64,000 nucleotides of DNA from Paraglaciecola psychrophila 170 (GTDB lineage Bacteria > Pseudomonadota > Gammaproteobacteria > Enterobacterales > Alteromonadaceae), in the NCBI RefSeq assembly GCF_000347635.1, contig NC_020514.1:1116001-1180000 (forward strand), written 5' to 3'. Numbering within the stretch: position 1 is the stretch's first letter; the number at the start of each line of letters is the position of its first letter. Below the pieces are notes generated by a model, which saw only the letters and a list, made by a program, of their open reading frames with translations, had not been told where the DNA came from and searched no databases. Positions 10,860 through 20,752 of the stretch are shown piece after piece. The position numbers and the translations under genes were made by a program.

Positions 10860-11387
10860 TTATCCCTCATGTTGAGGTGGCTTGGGTAAAGTTATGCTAT
10901 TCAAAATTACATCTGTCTGCCAAGAAAGATCAAGCCAGCAGCAAACGCCAATTAAATTGCTTCTTAGATTCACTGGCTTTTTTAAACCCATTTTTTCAAG
11001 AATAATATATGACGCGATATTGGTTTTTTCTGTCGAAGCGATTATTGCCTTAACCTTTTCTTGCTTTGCGGCCCAATTAAGCATGCCTTGAACGGCTTCT
11101 GTCATATACCCTTTTCCCTGGTGCTGATTATATGTTCCGCAGCCAATTTCATTTTCCCCTTGTTCATTAGGCTCCCCTTGAAAACAAACATTAGCTACTG
11201 ATCTATTCTCGTTCTTATTAATGACTGTCCATAAAGTAGAAAATAGGTAGTTATTATTCTCGTTTTTCAAGCTCGGCATTATAGACTGCTGTAGCGCTTC
11301 TTTTAATAATTCTGAAAGCACCATTGATGAATCATTGAGTTTTAATTCAGTTTCTAGAGATTGATCGTTTTTAATGAATTTCAGCAT
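10860..11387 (-). CDS. GNAT (RimJ/RimL-like) N-acetyltransferase with a frameshifted C-terminus
   Basis: Acetyl-CoA-dependent N-acetyltransferase. The acetyl-CoA loop is seen as HQGKGYMTEAV and the family helix as TNIASYIILEKMGLKK. After MGLKK the open frame runs on with unconserved residues. One base over, the sequence reads ASESKKQFNWRLLLA and stops at 10930-10932, a typical end for this family. The switch falls in an A6 run; adding one A restores a 152-residue protein (10930..11387). So either the gene has lost a base or the sequence has. The gene stands alone, convergent with the S9 peptidase. Confidence 0.75.
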   Translation of the reverse strand: MLKFIKNDQSLETELKLNDSSMVLSELLKEALQQSIMPSLKNENNNYLFSTLWTVINKNENRSVANVCFQGEPNEQGENEIGCGTYNQHQGKGYMTEAVQGMLNWAAKQEKVKAIIASTEKTNIASYIILEKMGLKKPVNLRSNLIGVCCWLDLSWQTDVILNSITLPKPPQHEG

Positions 11388-11934
11388 GTGCTGATTGGTA
11401 TTAAAGGTTTTAAAATTAATCTACGGGTTTCTATCACGTTAACTATCCATTACCTTAGGCTTAGTATTAATGAGTAAACTCATACCAAGCACATTTGGTG
11501 CAGGCGGTGTCTGCTGAAGATCCTTTACTGAATCAGTATCCAATTACTACAGATTAGAACCGCATCACTAGGCAATAACCTAGTATCAACATTATTAAGC
11601 TCGATGTTTAACAACTGACAACGTTATTTCATCGCCTTCAAAGAAGAGTCCCAAGACATGCTTAATGTTACACGTTTAATTTCATATCAGCTAAATATCG
11701 AGTTTTACGATTAACCAAATCGTTTTTATTCAAATCACATCTTTCATCTTGTCAACTAAACTACGCTAGAACTTTAACTCTCTGGCCTAATTCCTAATTG
11801 TTTTATTTGGGGAGAATAAGTCATGAAAATCCACGTCTTCTGTATATGAGTTTGTGCTTACAGTGGATACGGGGATTAACTGAATCATCTAAATAATAGA
11901 CGATTCACTACGATCTAGTATGGAGTAACAAAAA
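11388..11934 (+). other. Intergenic region upstream of katG
   Basis: About 550 bases between the divergent GNAT and katG genes with no convincing gene. Near its end there is an SD-like GGGGAG followed by an 8-codon reading frame (ATG at 11823, MKIHVFCI, stop), which could be a leader peptide or chance. The katG promoter and any OxyR-type site must lie here, but no operator could be assigned by eye. Confidence 0.4.
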
Positions 11935-14202
11935 ATGAATAAACAACATGTATTCTTAAAATCAACCATAGCTGGCTTGGTCAGTATAGTTTTAATGACA
12001 GGCAGTGCTGTTGCTGAAACTGCTGAAATGACTAAACCTAAAGGTGCTGTGGGAACAGGAAATGTTAAAGAAGGTCAGCCAAAATCCAATCAATTTTGGT
12101 GGCCAGATCTACTAGATTTATCTGCTCTTAGAAATCAGGATGCTAAGTCGAATCCTTATGGCGCTGAGTTTGATTATGCCAAGGCATTTAGTAAGCTTGA
12201 TTTAGACGCAGCAAAAAAAGATATAGATACTTTACTTACCACGTCACAAGACTGGTGGCCCTCTGATTATGGTAATTACGGGCCATTTTTTATTCGTATG
12301 ACCTGGCATAGTGCAGGTACCTACCGCACCTTGGATGGTCGTGGTGGTGCCGGTGGTGCTCAGCAACGATTTGAGCCACTGAACAGCTGGCCAGATAACG
12401 GCAACCTAGACAAAGCAAGACGTCTTTTATGGCCCATCAAGCAAAAATATGGTGAAGCACTTTCATGGTCTGATTTGATCGTACTGGCGGGTAATGTTGC
12501 CCTAGATAATATGGGCTTTCAAACCTATGGTTTTGCTGGTGGCCGCGCCGATGACTGGGAGCCTGATTTAGTTTATTGGGGGCCAGAAATAGAAATGCTT
12601 GCCAGTGATCGTGAAGATCGAGACGGTAAATTACAGCGGCCATTGGGTGCCACACATATGGGCTTGATTTATGTGAACCCAGAAGGTCCAAAAGGTGTAC
12701 CTGACCCAATAGGATCGGCTAAAAATATCCGTACGACATTTGCGCGTATGGCTATGAATGATGAAGAAACATTGGCACTTATTGCCGGGGGTCATACATT
12801 CGGGAAAATGCACGGTGCACGTAAACCTGCTGAATGTTTAGGGCCGGAGCCAGCAGCAGCAGGCGTCGAAGAACAAGGTTTTGGTTGGAAAAATAAATGT
12901 GGTAAGGGACATTCAGAAGATACGACTACCAGTGGACTGGAAGGTGCATGGACCCAAGCTCCCACACGTTGGACATCTTTGTATCTAAGTAATTTGTTGA
13001 ACTTTGAATGGAAACAAACTCGCAGCCCTGCCGGTGCCATTCAGTGGATACCCACTGATGCGTCTATGCAAAACGTGGTACCTGATGCACATATTAAAGG
13101 AAAATTTCACGCACCTGTTATGACTACCGCTGATTTGGCGTTGAAGTTTGACCCAGAGTACAAAAAAATTGCTGAGAGGTTTTTAGCAGATCCTGAAGAG
13201 TATCGCTTAGCTTTTGCAAAAGCGTGGTACAAACTCACTCACAGAGATATGGGACCACCACGTAATTTTCTTGGTAAAGACGTGCCAAAAGATATTCATA
13301 TTTGGCAAGATCCTATATCACCAGATAGCCAATCAAATATTGATGCTGACGCTGTGAAAGAGCTTAAAGCTAAGATCTTGGATTCGGGACTGACAACCGC
13401 AGAACTAGTTCGCGTGGCGTGGGCTTCTGCCGCAAGTTATCGTGACTCAGATATGCGTGGTGGTGCTAATGGAGCGCGGATCGCTCTTGTTCCACAAAAG
13501 GATTGGGAAGTGAATAATCCGGCTGAAGTGGCAAAAGTATTGAAAGTCTTAAAAGACATTCAAGATGATGCCTCTAGTGGTTTGTTTAACAGTGACAAAG
13601 TGTCGTTAGCTGATTTGATTGTATTGGGCGGTGCTGCTTCTATCGAGAAAGCAGCAAAAGATGCAGGGTTTGATGTGACTGTGCCTTTTACTCCGGGTAG
13701 AGGTGATGCGACCCAAGCACAAACTGATGAGAACGCATTTAGTTTACTTGAGCTAAGTTCAGATGGTTTTCGTAACTACTTTAAGTCTTCAGATAGCTAC
13801 AAATCACCCACAGAAATGTTGGTTGATAAAGCTGATCAGTTAAATTTAACTGTTCCAGAAATGACAGTGTTAGTGGGTGGGTTACGAGTCTTGAACGCTA
13901 ATTATAGTCAAGCTGCACATGGTGTGTTGACAGATAAACCTGGCACATTGAGTAATGACTTTTTTGTTAACTTGTTGGATATGTCAACCATGTGGAAAAA
14001 AGCCAAAACTGATGGTGTATATGACGGTGTAGACCGCAAGACAGGACAAGCTAAATGGACTGCTACCTCTGTGGATTTAATCTTTGGGTCTAGCTCAGAA
14101 CTACGAGCAGTAGCTGAGGTGTATGCTTATGATACGTCTAAACAAAAATTTGTAGACGATTTTGTTAGGGCATGGGCTAAAGTGATGAATTTAGACCGAT
14201 AA
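11935..14202 (+). CDS. katG: Catalase-peroxidase with signal peptide
   Basis: Bifunctional haem catalase-peroxidase, 755 residues, the usual length plus a signal. Residues 1-27 (hydrophobic core ending SAVAE) form a Sec signal peptide, so it acts in the periplasm like KatP-type enzymes. The distal site is present in the motif [11 protein letters not shown] (Arg121, Trp124, His125), and the proximal haem ligand in GGHTFGK (His287). YVNPEGP holds the Tyr of the Met-Tyr-Trp adduct needed for catalase activity. The C-terminal duplicated peroxidase domain is complete. GGAG precedes the ATG. It ends in a strong terminator and stands alone. Family very firm. Confidence 0.96.
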   Translation: MNKQHVFLKSTIAGLVSIVLMTGSAVAETAEMTKPKGAVGTGNVKEGQPKSNQFWWPDLLDLSALRNQDAKSNPYGAEFDYAKAFSKLDLDAAKKDIDTLLTTSQDWWPSDYGNYGPFFIRMTWHSAGTYRTLDGRGGAGGAQQRFEPLNSWPDNGNLDKARRLLWPIKQKYGEALSWSDLIVLAGNVALDNMGFQTYGFAGGRADDWEPDLVYWGPEIEMLASDREDRDGKLQRPLGATHMGLIYVNPEGPKGVPDPIGSAKNIRTTFARMAMNDEETLALIAGGHTFGKMHGARKPAECLGPEPAAAGVEEQGFGWKNKCGKGHSEDTTTSGLEGAWTQAPTRWTSLYLSNLLNFEWKQTRSPAGAIQWIPTDASMQNVVPDAHIKGKFHAPVMTTADLALKFDPEYKKIAERFLADPEEYRLAFAKAWYKLTHRDMGPPRNFLGKDVPKDIHIWQDPISPDSQSNIDADAVKELKAKILDSGLTTAELVRVAWASAASYRDSDMRGGANGARIALVPQKDWEVNNPAEVAKVLKVLKDIQDDASSGLFNSDKVSLADLIVLGGAASIEKAAKDAGFDVTVPFTPGRGDATQAQTDENAFSLLELSSDGFRNYFKSSDSYKSPTEMLVDKADQLNLTVPEMTVLVGGLRVLNANYSQAAHGVLTDKPGTLSNDFFVNLLDMSTMWKKAKTDGVYDGVDRKTGQAKWTATSVDLIFGSSSELRAVAEVYAYDTSKQKFVDDFVRAWAKVMNLDR

Positions 14203-14219
14203 TATAAATCATTATTAAT

Positions 14220-14265
14220 AATGAGCTGCGGTTAAGGGATTTAACCGCAGCTCATTACATTTTTA
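14220..14265. terminator. Bidirectional Rho-independent terminator between katG and the DUF6482 gene
   Basis: A perfect 16-bp inverted repeat (AATGAGCTGCGGTTAA and its complement, 5-base loop at 14236-14240) is followed by a T-rich stretch on the + strand. On the other strand an AT-rich tail serves the convergent gene. Confidence 0.9.
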
Positions 14266-14532
14266 CTTTTGATTCCAATCAATCAACAATTCTAGTTTTT
14301 CTTGCTTGTCATCTAATCCACACATTTCATCGTAAGGTGTAGTTTGTCTTAACCATACCTCGTCAAAACGTTTATGGTTAAGATGCACTTTTATCTCGTT
14401 AAGACAATCGAACGTCATCGGTATATTATTTCGATCCCGTACAATATTTTGTTTATCTTCTGCTTTCCCTTCCCCTTCCCCTATTGAAGCAAGGTAGGTG
14501 CCGCCCTCGATAGATTCAATGTATAATTTCAT
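14263..14532 (-). CDS. DUF6482 family protein
   Basis: Small cytoplasmic protein of 89 residues matching the DUF6482 pattern: MKLYIESIEGG followed by an acidic stretch and a C-terminal half with a DEVWLRQTTPYDEM segment. Function unknown. AGGAG lies just upstream of the ATG. It converges on katG across the shared terminator. No membrane or secretion signal. Confidence 0.6.
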   Translation of the reverse strand: MKLYIESIEGGTYLASIGEGEGKAEDKQNIVRDRNNIPMTFDCLNEIKVHLNHKRFDEVWLRQTTPYDEMCGLDDKQEKLELLIDWNQK

Positions 14533-14621
14533 TCATTACTCCTTTTTTATAGATTTTGAACGGGAGGGGTGTTTATTAAGATCATAAAATTAAGTCACTA
14601 TTACATTGTTGAGATAGAAAA

Positions 14622-15146
14622 ATGAAAATTGGAATCGTCATAAGCTTGTTATTGGGTTGTATTCAAGCCGTTAGCGCGCAAAGTGTGACCGACAAGCTGA
14701 TAGTGGCTTTGGTTGAAAAACATTTGCCTCAGTATTGCACCAAGAAAAAGCCGCATCTTGGGAAATGGGCACCTATGATTTAACTGTCAATAAAACTGGG
14801 GCTGCTACATTTTCTAGTACTCATCAATATTTAAGTGTAACTGTGCCCATTAAAGTGACGATGACGGGGCAGGTCAATAAAGTATTTTTAGGCCAAAATC
14901 GTACTTAATTGTACCTCTGAGTTAGTCACTCAAGCAAGGCTAGATATTAAACCGATGATAGACACACCAAATTCAAAAACGAGTGTTGAAGTGACGGTAC
15001 CTGTGTCTGAATCAAATTTGAATTGTGATGGATTAATACTGCCAATCAAACCATTACTTGAGCGGTTAGTCGCTGATAAAAATCGGCAATGGGAGCAAAA
15101 ACTTGAGAAAAACATTCTCATTATGTTTAAACAAGTGGGTATATGA
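14622..15146 (+). pseudogene. Secreted protein of unknown family, broken by two frameshifts
   Basis: Three overlapping frames join into one protein of about 173 residues. The first part starts MKIGIVISLLLGCIQAVSAQ, a clear signal peptide, and reaches the AAGAAAAAG run near 14750. One missing A there moves the frame to a segment reading ASWEMGTYDLTVNKTG and on to NKVFLG. One extra G near 14893 moves it to KIVLNCTSELVTQARL and ends at 15146. Each junction is repaired by one base. The whole looks like a small periplasmic beta-rich protein; I recognise no family. It may be a recent pseudogene or a sequencing artefact. Confidence 0.65.
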
Positions 15147-15217
15147 TGTCTGAGCTACTTGCTATGAGTTAAGCGTCGCTAGCCGTGATTTACGAGATAA
15201 AAAAAAGAGATGTCGAA

Positions 15218-15625
15218 ATGTCGGGTGAGACAGATTTAGATAAGTTGATTGGCTCTATGCAGCCTATTTTGGGCGAGCAAGAGTATGTGTTCGCTTCATT
15301 AGATAAAGATAGCCCCATTGCTGTTGCTCAGTTACAGCCACTGGCTACATTTTATGAGGAAGAAGGGCTAACGGTCATTGTGTTAAAAACCCATGCCGAT
15401 GCCTCAGGCATACCTTATCAGGGGGTATTTCAGCGTATTACCTTAAGTGTGCATTCTAGTCTTGAAGCTGTTGGACTAACGGCAGCGGTGTCCTGTGCAT
15501 TGGCCCGCGAAGGAATCAGCGCCAATGTGGTGGCTGCTTATTACCATGATCATATATTTGTGCCAGCTGCTAAGGCAAACCAAGCTTTGTCTTGTCTTCT
15601 AAAGTTGGTAGGTAATGGTGAATAA
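15218..15625 (+). CDS. ACT domain-containing protein
   Basis: Protein of 135 residues resembling the ACT-domain (ACT_7/DUF2241-like) family: an N-terminal DLDKLIGSMQPIL, then a regulatory-type core (FQRITLSVHSSLEAVGLTAAVSCALAREGISANVVAAYYHDHIFVP in pattern) that suits small-ligand binding. Its ligand is unknown. The start is placed at 15218 (MSGETDLDK), which matches where the family begins; an upstream in-frame start at 15185 adds a basic tail. It is convergent with the gamma-glutamyltransferase gene across a terminator. Confidence 0.7.
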   Translation: MSGETDLDKLIGSMQPILGEQEYVFASLDKDSPIAVAQLQPLATFYEEEGLTVIVLKTHADASGIPYQGVFQRITLSVHSSLEAVGLTAAVSCALAREGISANVVAAYYHDHIFVPAAKANQALSCLLKLVGNGE

Positions 15626-15633
15626 GAAGTGAA

Positions 15634-15666
15634 GAAAAAGCCAACTGCATGTAACAGTTGGCTTTT
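15634..15666. terminator. Bidirectional terminator between the ACT-domain gene and ggt
   Basis: Stem AGCCAACTG (15639-15647) pairs with CAGTTGGCT (15655-15663), with TTTT on the right and AAAA on the left, so it can stop both convergent genes. Confidence 0.85.
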
Positions 15667-15670
15667 ATAT

Positions 15671-17407
15671 TTATAAAGTGCCAATCACTCCTTCTCGACG
15701 TTTATCTGCTGCGCCTTCTAAGGTGCCATCTGGTTTACGTAAAATGACGCTCAAACCTGAATTTTCACCTCGAGATGCATCAACGTTCAGACCAAAGTCT
15801 TTCAAGGCTTTAATTAAAGAATCCGGAGCTGCATCCTTTTCTAGTCTCACTTTTTCACCCCGTGCCACCAAGTTTGGCAGATCTACGGCGTCTTGTGGGC
15901 TTAATCCCCAGTCAAATACACCCACTAATGTTTTTGCGGTGTAGGCGATAATATTGTTGCCACCAGGTGAGCCGGTAGCCATTAAAAATTGACCGTTATT
16001 GTCTAACACAATGGTAGGTGACATAGATGAACGGGGCTTTTTGTTTGGCGCTACTGCATTAGCAATAGGTAAACCTTTATCATCGGTGTGCCTAAAGGAA
16101 AAGTCAGTTAATTCATTATTTAAAAACATGCCACCTACCATGCGAGTAGTGCCGAATATACTTTCAACTGTTGCAGTCATCGATACAACGTCACCCTGAG
16201 CATCAACAATGACAAAATGAGTCGTACCGTGCACGTCTTGAGTGGCATCGATTCCATTGACCTGAGCAGTGGTAGCGGTGTTATATTTCCAAGGATCACC
16301 AGCAGTAATAGACGGCATGGCTGAGTCTTTAGATATCAGTGCTGCACGTTGTGCAAGGTAGTCAGGGTGCAACATGCCCTGAAGTGGCACATCAACTTGC
16401 CTAGTATCAGCGACATACTGATCTCTGTCGGCATAAGCCAGTTGCTGGGCTTGAGCAAATAGCGCCCAGTTCATCGGGTCTTCAGCGCCTTTTTCTGAGA
16501 ATCCATGGCTGTTTTCTAATATACCTAAAATCATACCCACTGCTACCCATGAAGACGGCGGGGGAGCGCCACAAACCTGAACATCTTTATAGGGCTGACA
16601 TAAAGCGTGATGTTTGACCGCTTGGTAAGCGGCTATATCTTCTACTGTCAGTCTGCCAGCACGAGGAGGCCGCTGCACCATCTCAGCAATTTGCGCCGCA
16701 ATAGGGCCCTTATAAAATGCCGACACATCTGCTGCAATCAATTTTAATGTGTTGGCATAGTCTGGGTTTTTTAATAAATGACCCACAGGATGAGGTTGGT
16801 CATTGTCACCAAAAAAATACTCATGGGCCTCAGTAGGCCCTTCTTCTAGGGTTGCTGGAATATATTTGCCATAGCGTTCCAACATGCCATATAAACGTGG
16901 GGAAATATTAAAACCGTCTGTTGCCAACTGGGAGGCACGCTTAAATAGTGAACTCCATTCTAATAAACCTTGGTCTTCATGTGCAAGTGACAACATTGCT
17001 AACATACCAGGTACACCAGTAGACAAACCGCTGTTTTTGGCATCAAGAAAACCCATAGGTTTATTGTCTGCATCTAAAAACATATCTGCAGTAGCGGCAG
17101 CAGGTGCCGTTTCACGGCCATCAAATACAGAGATTGCATTTTCTGAAGCGTCAAAGTGCACCATAAATCCACCACCGGCTAATCCAGAACTTTGTGGTTC
17201 GACTAAGCTAAGTACCGCTTCGATAGCGATAGCTGCATCAACAGCAGAGCCGCCTGCTCTTAATACTTCTAATCCTGCCTCAGTGGCGTGGGGATTTGCC
17301 GTTACCACCATCACAGGTGATTTTTTTTCTTCCGTGGGTGCTTTTTCACTAGAACATGCCATAAGGCTTGTGAACATAAACAGACACAAAAAACGGTATT
17401 GATTCAT
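15671..17407 (-). CDS. ggt: Gamma-glutamyltransferase, lipoprotein form
   Basis: Gamma-glutamyltranspeptidase of 578 residues that cleaves glutathione and gamma-glutamyl compounds outside the cytoplasm. The N-terminus MNQYRFLCLFMFTSLMAC carries a lipobox, so it should be lipid-anchored. The nucleophile Thr that starts the small subunit after self-cleavage lies in HGTTHFVIVD. The substrate-binding SMSPTIV and SPGGNNII segments are intact. The enzyme is a single chain that matures into two subunits. No operon partner; a 416-base gap separates it from the divergent M14 peptidase. Family firm. Confidence 0.92.
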   Translation of the reverse strand: MNQYRFLCLFMFTSLMACSSEKAPTEEKKSPVMVVTANPHATEAGLEVLRAGGSAVDAAIAIEAVLSLVEPQSSGLAGGGFMVHFDASENAISVFDGRETAPAAATADMFLDADNKPMGFLDAKNSGLSTGVPGMLAMLSLAHEDQGLLEWSSLFKRASQLATDGFNISPRLYGMLERYGKYIPATLEEGPTEAHEYFFGDNDQPHPVGHLLKNPDYANTLKLIAADVSAFYKGPIAAQIAEMVQRPPRAGRLTVEDIAAYQAVKHHALCQPYKDVQVCGAPPPSSWVAVGMILGILENSHGFSEKGAEDPMNWALFAQAQQLAYADRDQYVADTRQVDVPLQGMLHPDYLAQRAALISKDSAMPSITAGDPWKYNTATTAQVNGIDATQDVHGTTHFVIVDAQGDVVSMTATVESIFGTTRMVGGMFLNNELTDFSFRHTDDKGLPIANAVAPNKKPRSSMSPTIVLDNNGQFLMATGSPGGNNIIAYTAKTLVGVFDWGLSPQDAVDLPNLVARGEKVRLEKDAAPDSLIKALKDFGLNVDASRGENSGLSVILRKPDGTLEGAADKRREGVIGTL

Positions 17408-17823
17408 GAGGTGTGACCTTTTAAAAATTAAAGAATGATTTAAGCTATGAAAACAACAGCGTTTGCGTTGGAACCAAAGAAATATTGCAATTGGATTTTA
17501 CCGAGATATAGACTATTTACAAACAAACAAACAAACAAACAAACAAACAAACAAACAAACAAACAAACAAATCAATTCCTACAGTCAAGCCTGTTTGGAT
17601 CAACAGTCGATAAAGAATGATAAACTGTTTGCCATCACTGGAGATTTTTAAGCCATAGAACCGATGTATAGAATAATAGAGTCTCAGGTTAACTATTAAT
17701 ATGCACTTGTAGGGTCTTTGATGACTGAATTAATCAAATGTGAAATCAACTAATCGTCTTTACTAAATAGTATTAAGAAAATAATTAAGACAATAATCAA
17801 GACAATAATCAAGGAAATGTTTT
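17408..17823. other. Intergenic region with short tandem repeats between ggt and the M14 peptidase
   Basis: No gene seen. It holds a tetranucleotide tract (17519-17571) and, just before the M14 start, three 12-bp units (17777-17812, consensus GACAATAATCAA), the last running into the AAGGAAATG ribosome site. Promoters for both divergent genes should lie here. Confidence 0.6.
17519..17571. repeat. Tetranucleotide microsatellite (ACAA)13
   Basis: About 13 perfect copies of ACAA/CAAA over 53 bases. Such tracts change length by slippage and can tune promoter spacing. It lies about 110 bases upstream of ggt and 250 bases upstream of the M14 peptidase. Confidence 0.95.
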
Positions 17824-18741
17824 ATGGAAAACAAAGATACCTATGCAATAGGTCAAGCCGGCGTGAAATGGGGCTCTGCAGAAAAAACTCAGTGGTTGGC
17901 TTTGCAAAATGTTAAACGCTCTTATGCTGATGATGTGCTGAGTCAATTAGACGCATTAGGAAATCAATTTGATATAAAAGAATACGCAAATTTGGATTAT
18001 GTATCAGGTTCATTTCCGTTATTTGTACTGAGAAATTTAAACTGGGATCCGTCGAAACCCAATGTATTGGTAACCGGTGGTGTTCATGGTTATGAAACCA
18101 GTGGCGTGCATGGTGCGTTACGTTTTGCTGCAACAGCATCTCAGGACTTTCAAGATAGGTTTAATCTTTTGATAGTGCCTTGTGTCAGCCCTTGGGCTTA
18201 CGAAACTATTAATCGTTGGAACCCAAATGCTGTCGATCCTAATCGGTCATTCTGTATAAATAGCCCCGCACCAGAGTCTGCGGCTTTGATTAATTTGGTT
18301 TCAGGCTTAGAATTTCTTATGCATATAGACTTACATGAAACCACAGATACTGATAACTCTGAGTTTAGACCGGCCTTGGGCGCACGAGATGCTGTAGAGC
18401 ATAAGGAATGGGCTATCCCAGATGGATTTTATGCAGTGGGTGATACCTTAAAACCTTGCCATGAATTTCAGAAAGCCATCATTGAGTCTGTTGAAAAAGT
18501 CACCCACATCGCTCCAGCCGATGAGAGTGGAAGGCTAATTGGAGAGACTTTGCAGCAAAAAGGTGTCATTAACTATGCTACTAAGGCTTTAGGTTTATGT
18601 GCAGGGTTAACCAATGCCCAGTTTGTAAGTACCACAGAAGTGTACCCAGATAGTCCTAAAGTAGATGCTGAAAACTGCATACAAGCCCAAGTTGCTGCGG
18701 TAACTGGTGCCTTGGATTATGTCAGTACTCTTTTAAGCTAA
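17824..18741 (+). CDS. M14 family metallopeptidase (succinylglutamate desuccinylase/aspartoacylase-like)
   Basis: Zinc hydrolase of 305 residues. The metal site is visible as HGYE (His88, Glu91) and the second His at 167 in MHIDLHE; VDPNRSF supplies the substrate-binding Asn-Arg pair typical of M14 carboxypeptidases and the AstE/ASPA branch. No signal peptide, so it is probably cytoplasmic. Expected to remove an acyl or amino-acid group from a small substrate or peptide end. The start has AAGGAAATG nearby, formed by the last of three 12-bp repeats. Monocistronic by position. Confidence 0.85.
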   Translation: MENKDTYAIGQAGVKWGSAEKTQWLALQNVKRSYADDVLSQLDALGNQFDIKEYANLDYVSGSFPLFVLRNLNWDPSKPNVLVTGGVHGYETSGVHGALRFAATASQDFQDRFNLLIVPCVSPWAYETINRWNPNAVDPNRSFCINSPAPESAALINLVSGLEFLMHIDLHETTDTDNSEFRPALGARDAVEHKEWAIPDGFYAVGDTLKPCHEFQKAIIESVEKVTHIAPADESGRLIGETLQQKGVINYATKALGLCAGLTNAQFVSTTEVYPDSPKVDAENCIQAQVAAVTGALDYVSTLLS

Positions 18742-18931
18742 CAGCGCGCCAATCGAACTGACTCTGCTGTGGCTGATTATAATCGATCTGTTTGATTAAC
18801 CATGGTGGTTTCTATTCTTAATTGGAGCTCTAAATTTAATCCGCATAGGCAATCGAATTGTTTGCTTAGCAGCTAAACTTAACGCTGTATTTATCCGTAT
18901 GCTTTGCATCATTAAACAAGAGGACAGTCAA

Positions 18932-19468
18932 ATGAACCCCATTCAACAGTTTCTAAGCGTCGCGTTAACTGCGCTAATATTAAGTAGTTGCGCCAATTAT
19001 GAATACCCTAGCCAAGTTTCGATTGGTGACAAAATGATTGAAGCGACGGGTCAAAGTTTGGAAGGCGAGCCAGTGGTTATCCCGCAAGATTTTGCCGGAC
19101 AAGAAACCTTATTACTGTTTGGTTATAAACAAGACTCACAATTCGATATTGACCGTTGGTTAATTGGTTTAGATATGACTCAAACTAACGTCGCAGCTTA
19201 TGAAATCCCCACGATTCAAGGAATGCTGCCGCGTATGTTTAGCGGTTTTATCGACAGCGGTATGCGTAAAGGTATTCCCAAGGATTTATGGAAAGGTGTG
19301 GTTACTGTGTATGCCGACGGCGATAAAGTGCAGCGTTTTACTGGCAATGTAAACCCTAACAATGCCCGCGTTATGTTACTCGATAAATATGGAAGCATCG
19401 TCTATTTCTATGACCGAGGATTTTCTGTTGAAGCATTAAATGAAGTGCGTGCAGCATTAGAAAAATAA
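18932..19468 (+). CDS. Lipoprotein with thioredoxin-like (ATP10-like) fold
   Basis: Protein of 178 residues with a lipoprotein signal (MNPIQQFLSVALTALILSSC). The mature part contains LLLFGYKQDSQFDIDRW, a tract reading GIPKDLWKGVVTVYADGDKV in pattern, and a C-terminal helix. The order of strands resembles the thioredoxin-like fold of the ATP10 assembly-factor family, but no Cys pair is present, so it is not a redox enzyme. The start is set at 18932 because AGAGGA lies upstream and the signal begins here; an in-frame ATG at 18899 adds 11 polar residues. Family assignment tentative. Confidence 0.6.
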   Translation: MNPIQQFLSVALTALILSSCANYEYPSQVSIGDKMIEATGQSLEGEPVVIPQDFAGQETLLLFGYKQDSQFDIDRWLIGLDMTQTNVAAYEIPTIQGMLPRMFSGFIDSGMRKGIPKDLWKGVVTVYADGDKVQRFTGNVNPNNARVMLLDKYGSIVYFYDRGFSVEALNEVRAALEK

Positions 19469-19662
19469 ATTATATTTATTATGTAAAATCACCTGAGTCG
19501 GCACTAGTTATGACGTATCGCCGACTAGGTTATGTTTAATGCAACAACTAATATTAAAACTACAACATCAATTTTGAATGTTATTTAAGTACTAAGTAGC
19601 AGAATCTAAAAAATTTAATCGGGCATTATATTATTTATCATAAGCTTGACTAACCTGTAAAA

Positions 19663-19935
19663 ATGTCCAAAATGCACATCCTCGAAAATCCGCTTCTCAA
19701 CGACAAACAGGTCTCCGTAATGCAATCAGAAATTAGTTATCGTTTTGAAAGAGCACAACTAGCCAACCGATTTTTAAACGAACTCAAACATTGGACAGTG
19801 GCAGACGTAAAAGCCAAATTGTTTCATAACTCAGATGCCGTCAAGATCACCTACGAATTTGATGGTAAAGGGTTTGATTATACTTGCTCAGAATTAGATG
19901 ATTTGGCCCATAAATTTGGGGGTGAAGAGATATAA
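19663..19935 (+). CDS. Hypothetical protein, 90 residues
   Basis: Small soluble protein I do not recognise. It contains a helical stretch (YRFERAQLANRFLNELKHW) followed by ITYEFDGKGFDYTCSELDDL and ends GGEEI. A second ATG at residue 20 (MQSEISYRF) could be the real start. No signal peptide. It stands alone before an 817-base gap. Confidence 0.5.
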   Translation: MSKMHILENPLLNDKQVSVMQSEISYRFERAQLANRFLNELKHWTVADVKAKLFHNSDAVKITYEFDGKGFDYTCSELDDLAHKFGGEEI

Positions 19936-20752
19936 TATAGTGCTGAGTCATGCAGATATTACATAAGTTAAAAAAGGTTAGTTAACACTCAAACCGACAT
20001 TTCCCAATAACAAGACCTGACCAATTCTGACAGTCGCCAGTCAGTATCTGCGGTTTCTACGTCAAGTTTACTGATATAGCAGACAGTCAGGGCTATTTTG
20101 ACCATTGGCGATTTGTGCCAAAACCCGCCATTCGGAGTCACTTCAGCTAAACTGATTTTCGCGATAATTTGTCAGTCTAGTTCGCAGCCCAAAAGGGGAG
20201 CTAACGACCTAAAGCGATCAAAAATGATGACTAATACTCATCTAAATTTCAGTCAGTTAGGATACGAAAGCAGACGTTAGCCTTGGCTCATCTAGCGACA
20301 AGTGATCCGACAAACCGGACCTGCGTCAGGTAATGAAATCATTCAAAATATTCATCCTGAAAATTGGGGGATTAATATCAGGTTCAATTGAAAATACTGA
20401 AAGCGGACATTCGACTAACCTCTATTAGGGACACTTGCTGCCTTATATTTTATGGCAAATTGGTGCGCAAAGCGGAATAAGCCCCATCAAAATATAAAAC
20501 ATCAACTTTTAGATCTTAAAGTTTACTTACGTAGTAGAAGTCTGGTTAAATGAAAAACGTCGCTAATAAATGTCCATAAAAAAATGCAGTAAATGGCAAT
20601 AATAATCACTTTTACCACTAGGTGGAGTGTAATTAATGCAAGGTATCCCCTCCCCGGCTCTGCCGGTGGTACTTTAACTAGAAAGATATAAAAGAAAATC
20701 AGCTTATCAATCAGCTCGGTTGTTGTATCTAATCAATGGGAGTTAATGAGTT
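19936..20752 (+). other. Intergenic region upstream of the giant surface protein
   Basis: 817 bases with no convincing gene; the short frames are unconserved in appearance. Seen: a CCGGC-TCT-GCCGG hairpin at about 20656-20668 in the leader of the giant gene, and several AGCGGACATT/AAGCAGACGTT-like pieces (about 20265 and 20402) that look like decayed dispersed repeats. A weak GGGAG precedes the giant gene's ATG. Confidence 0.4.
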
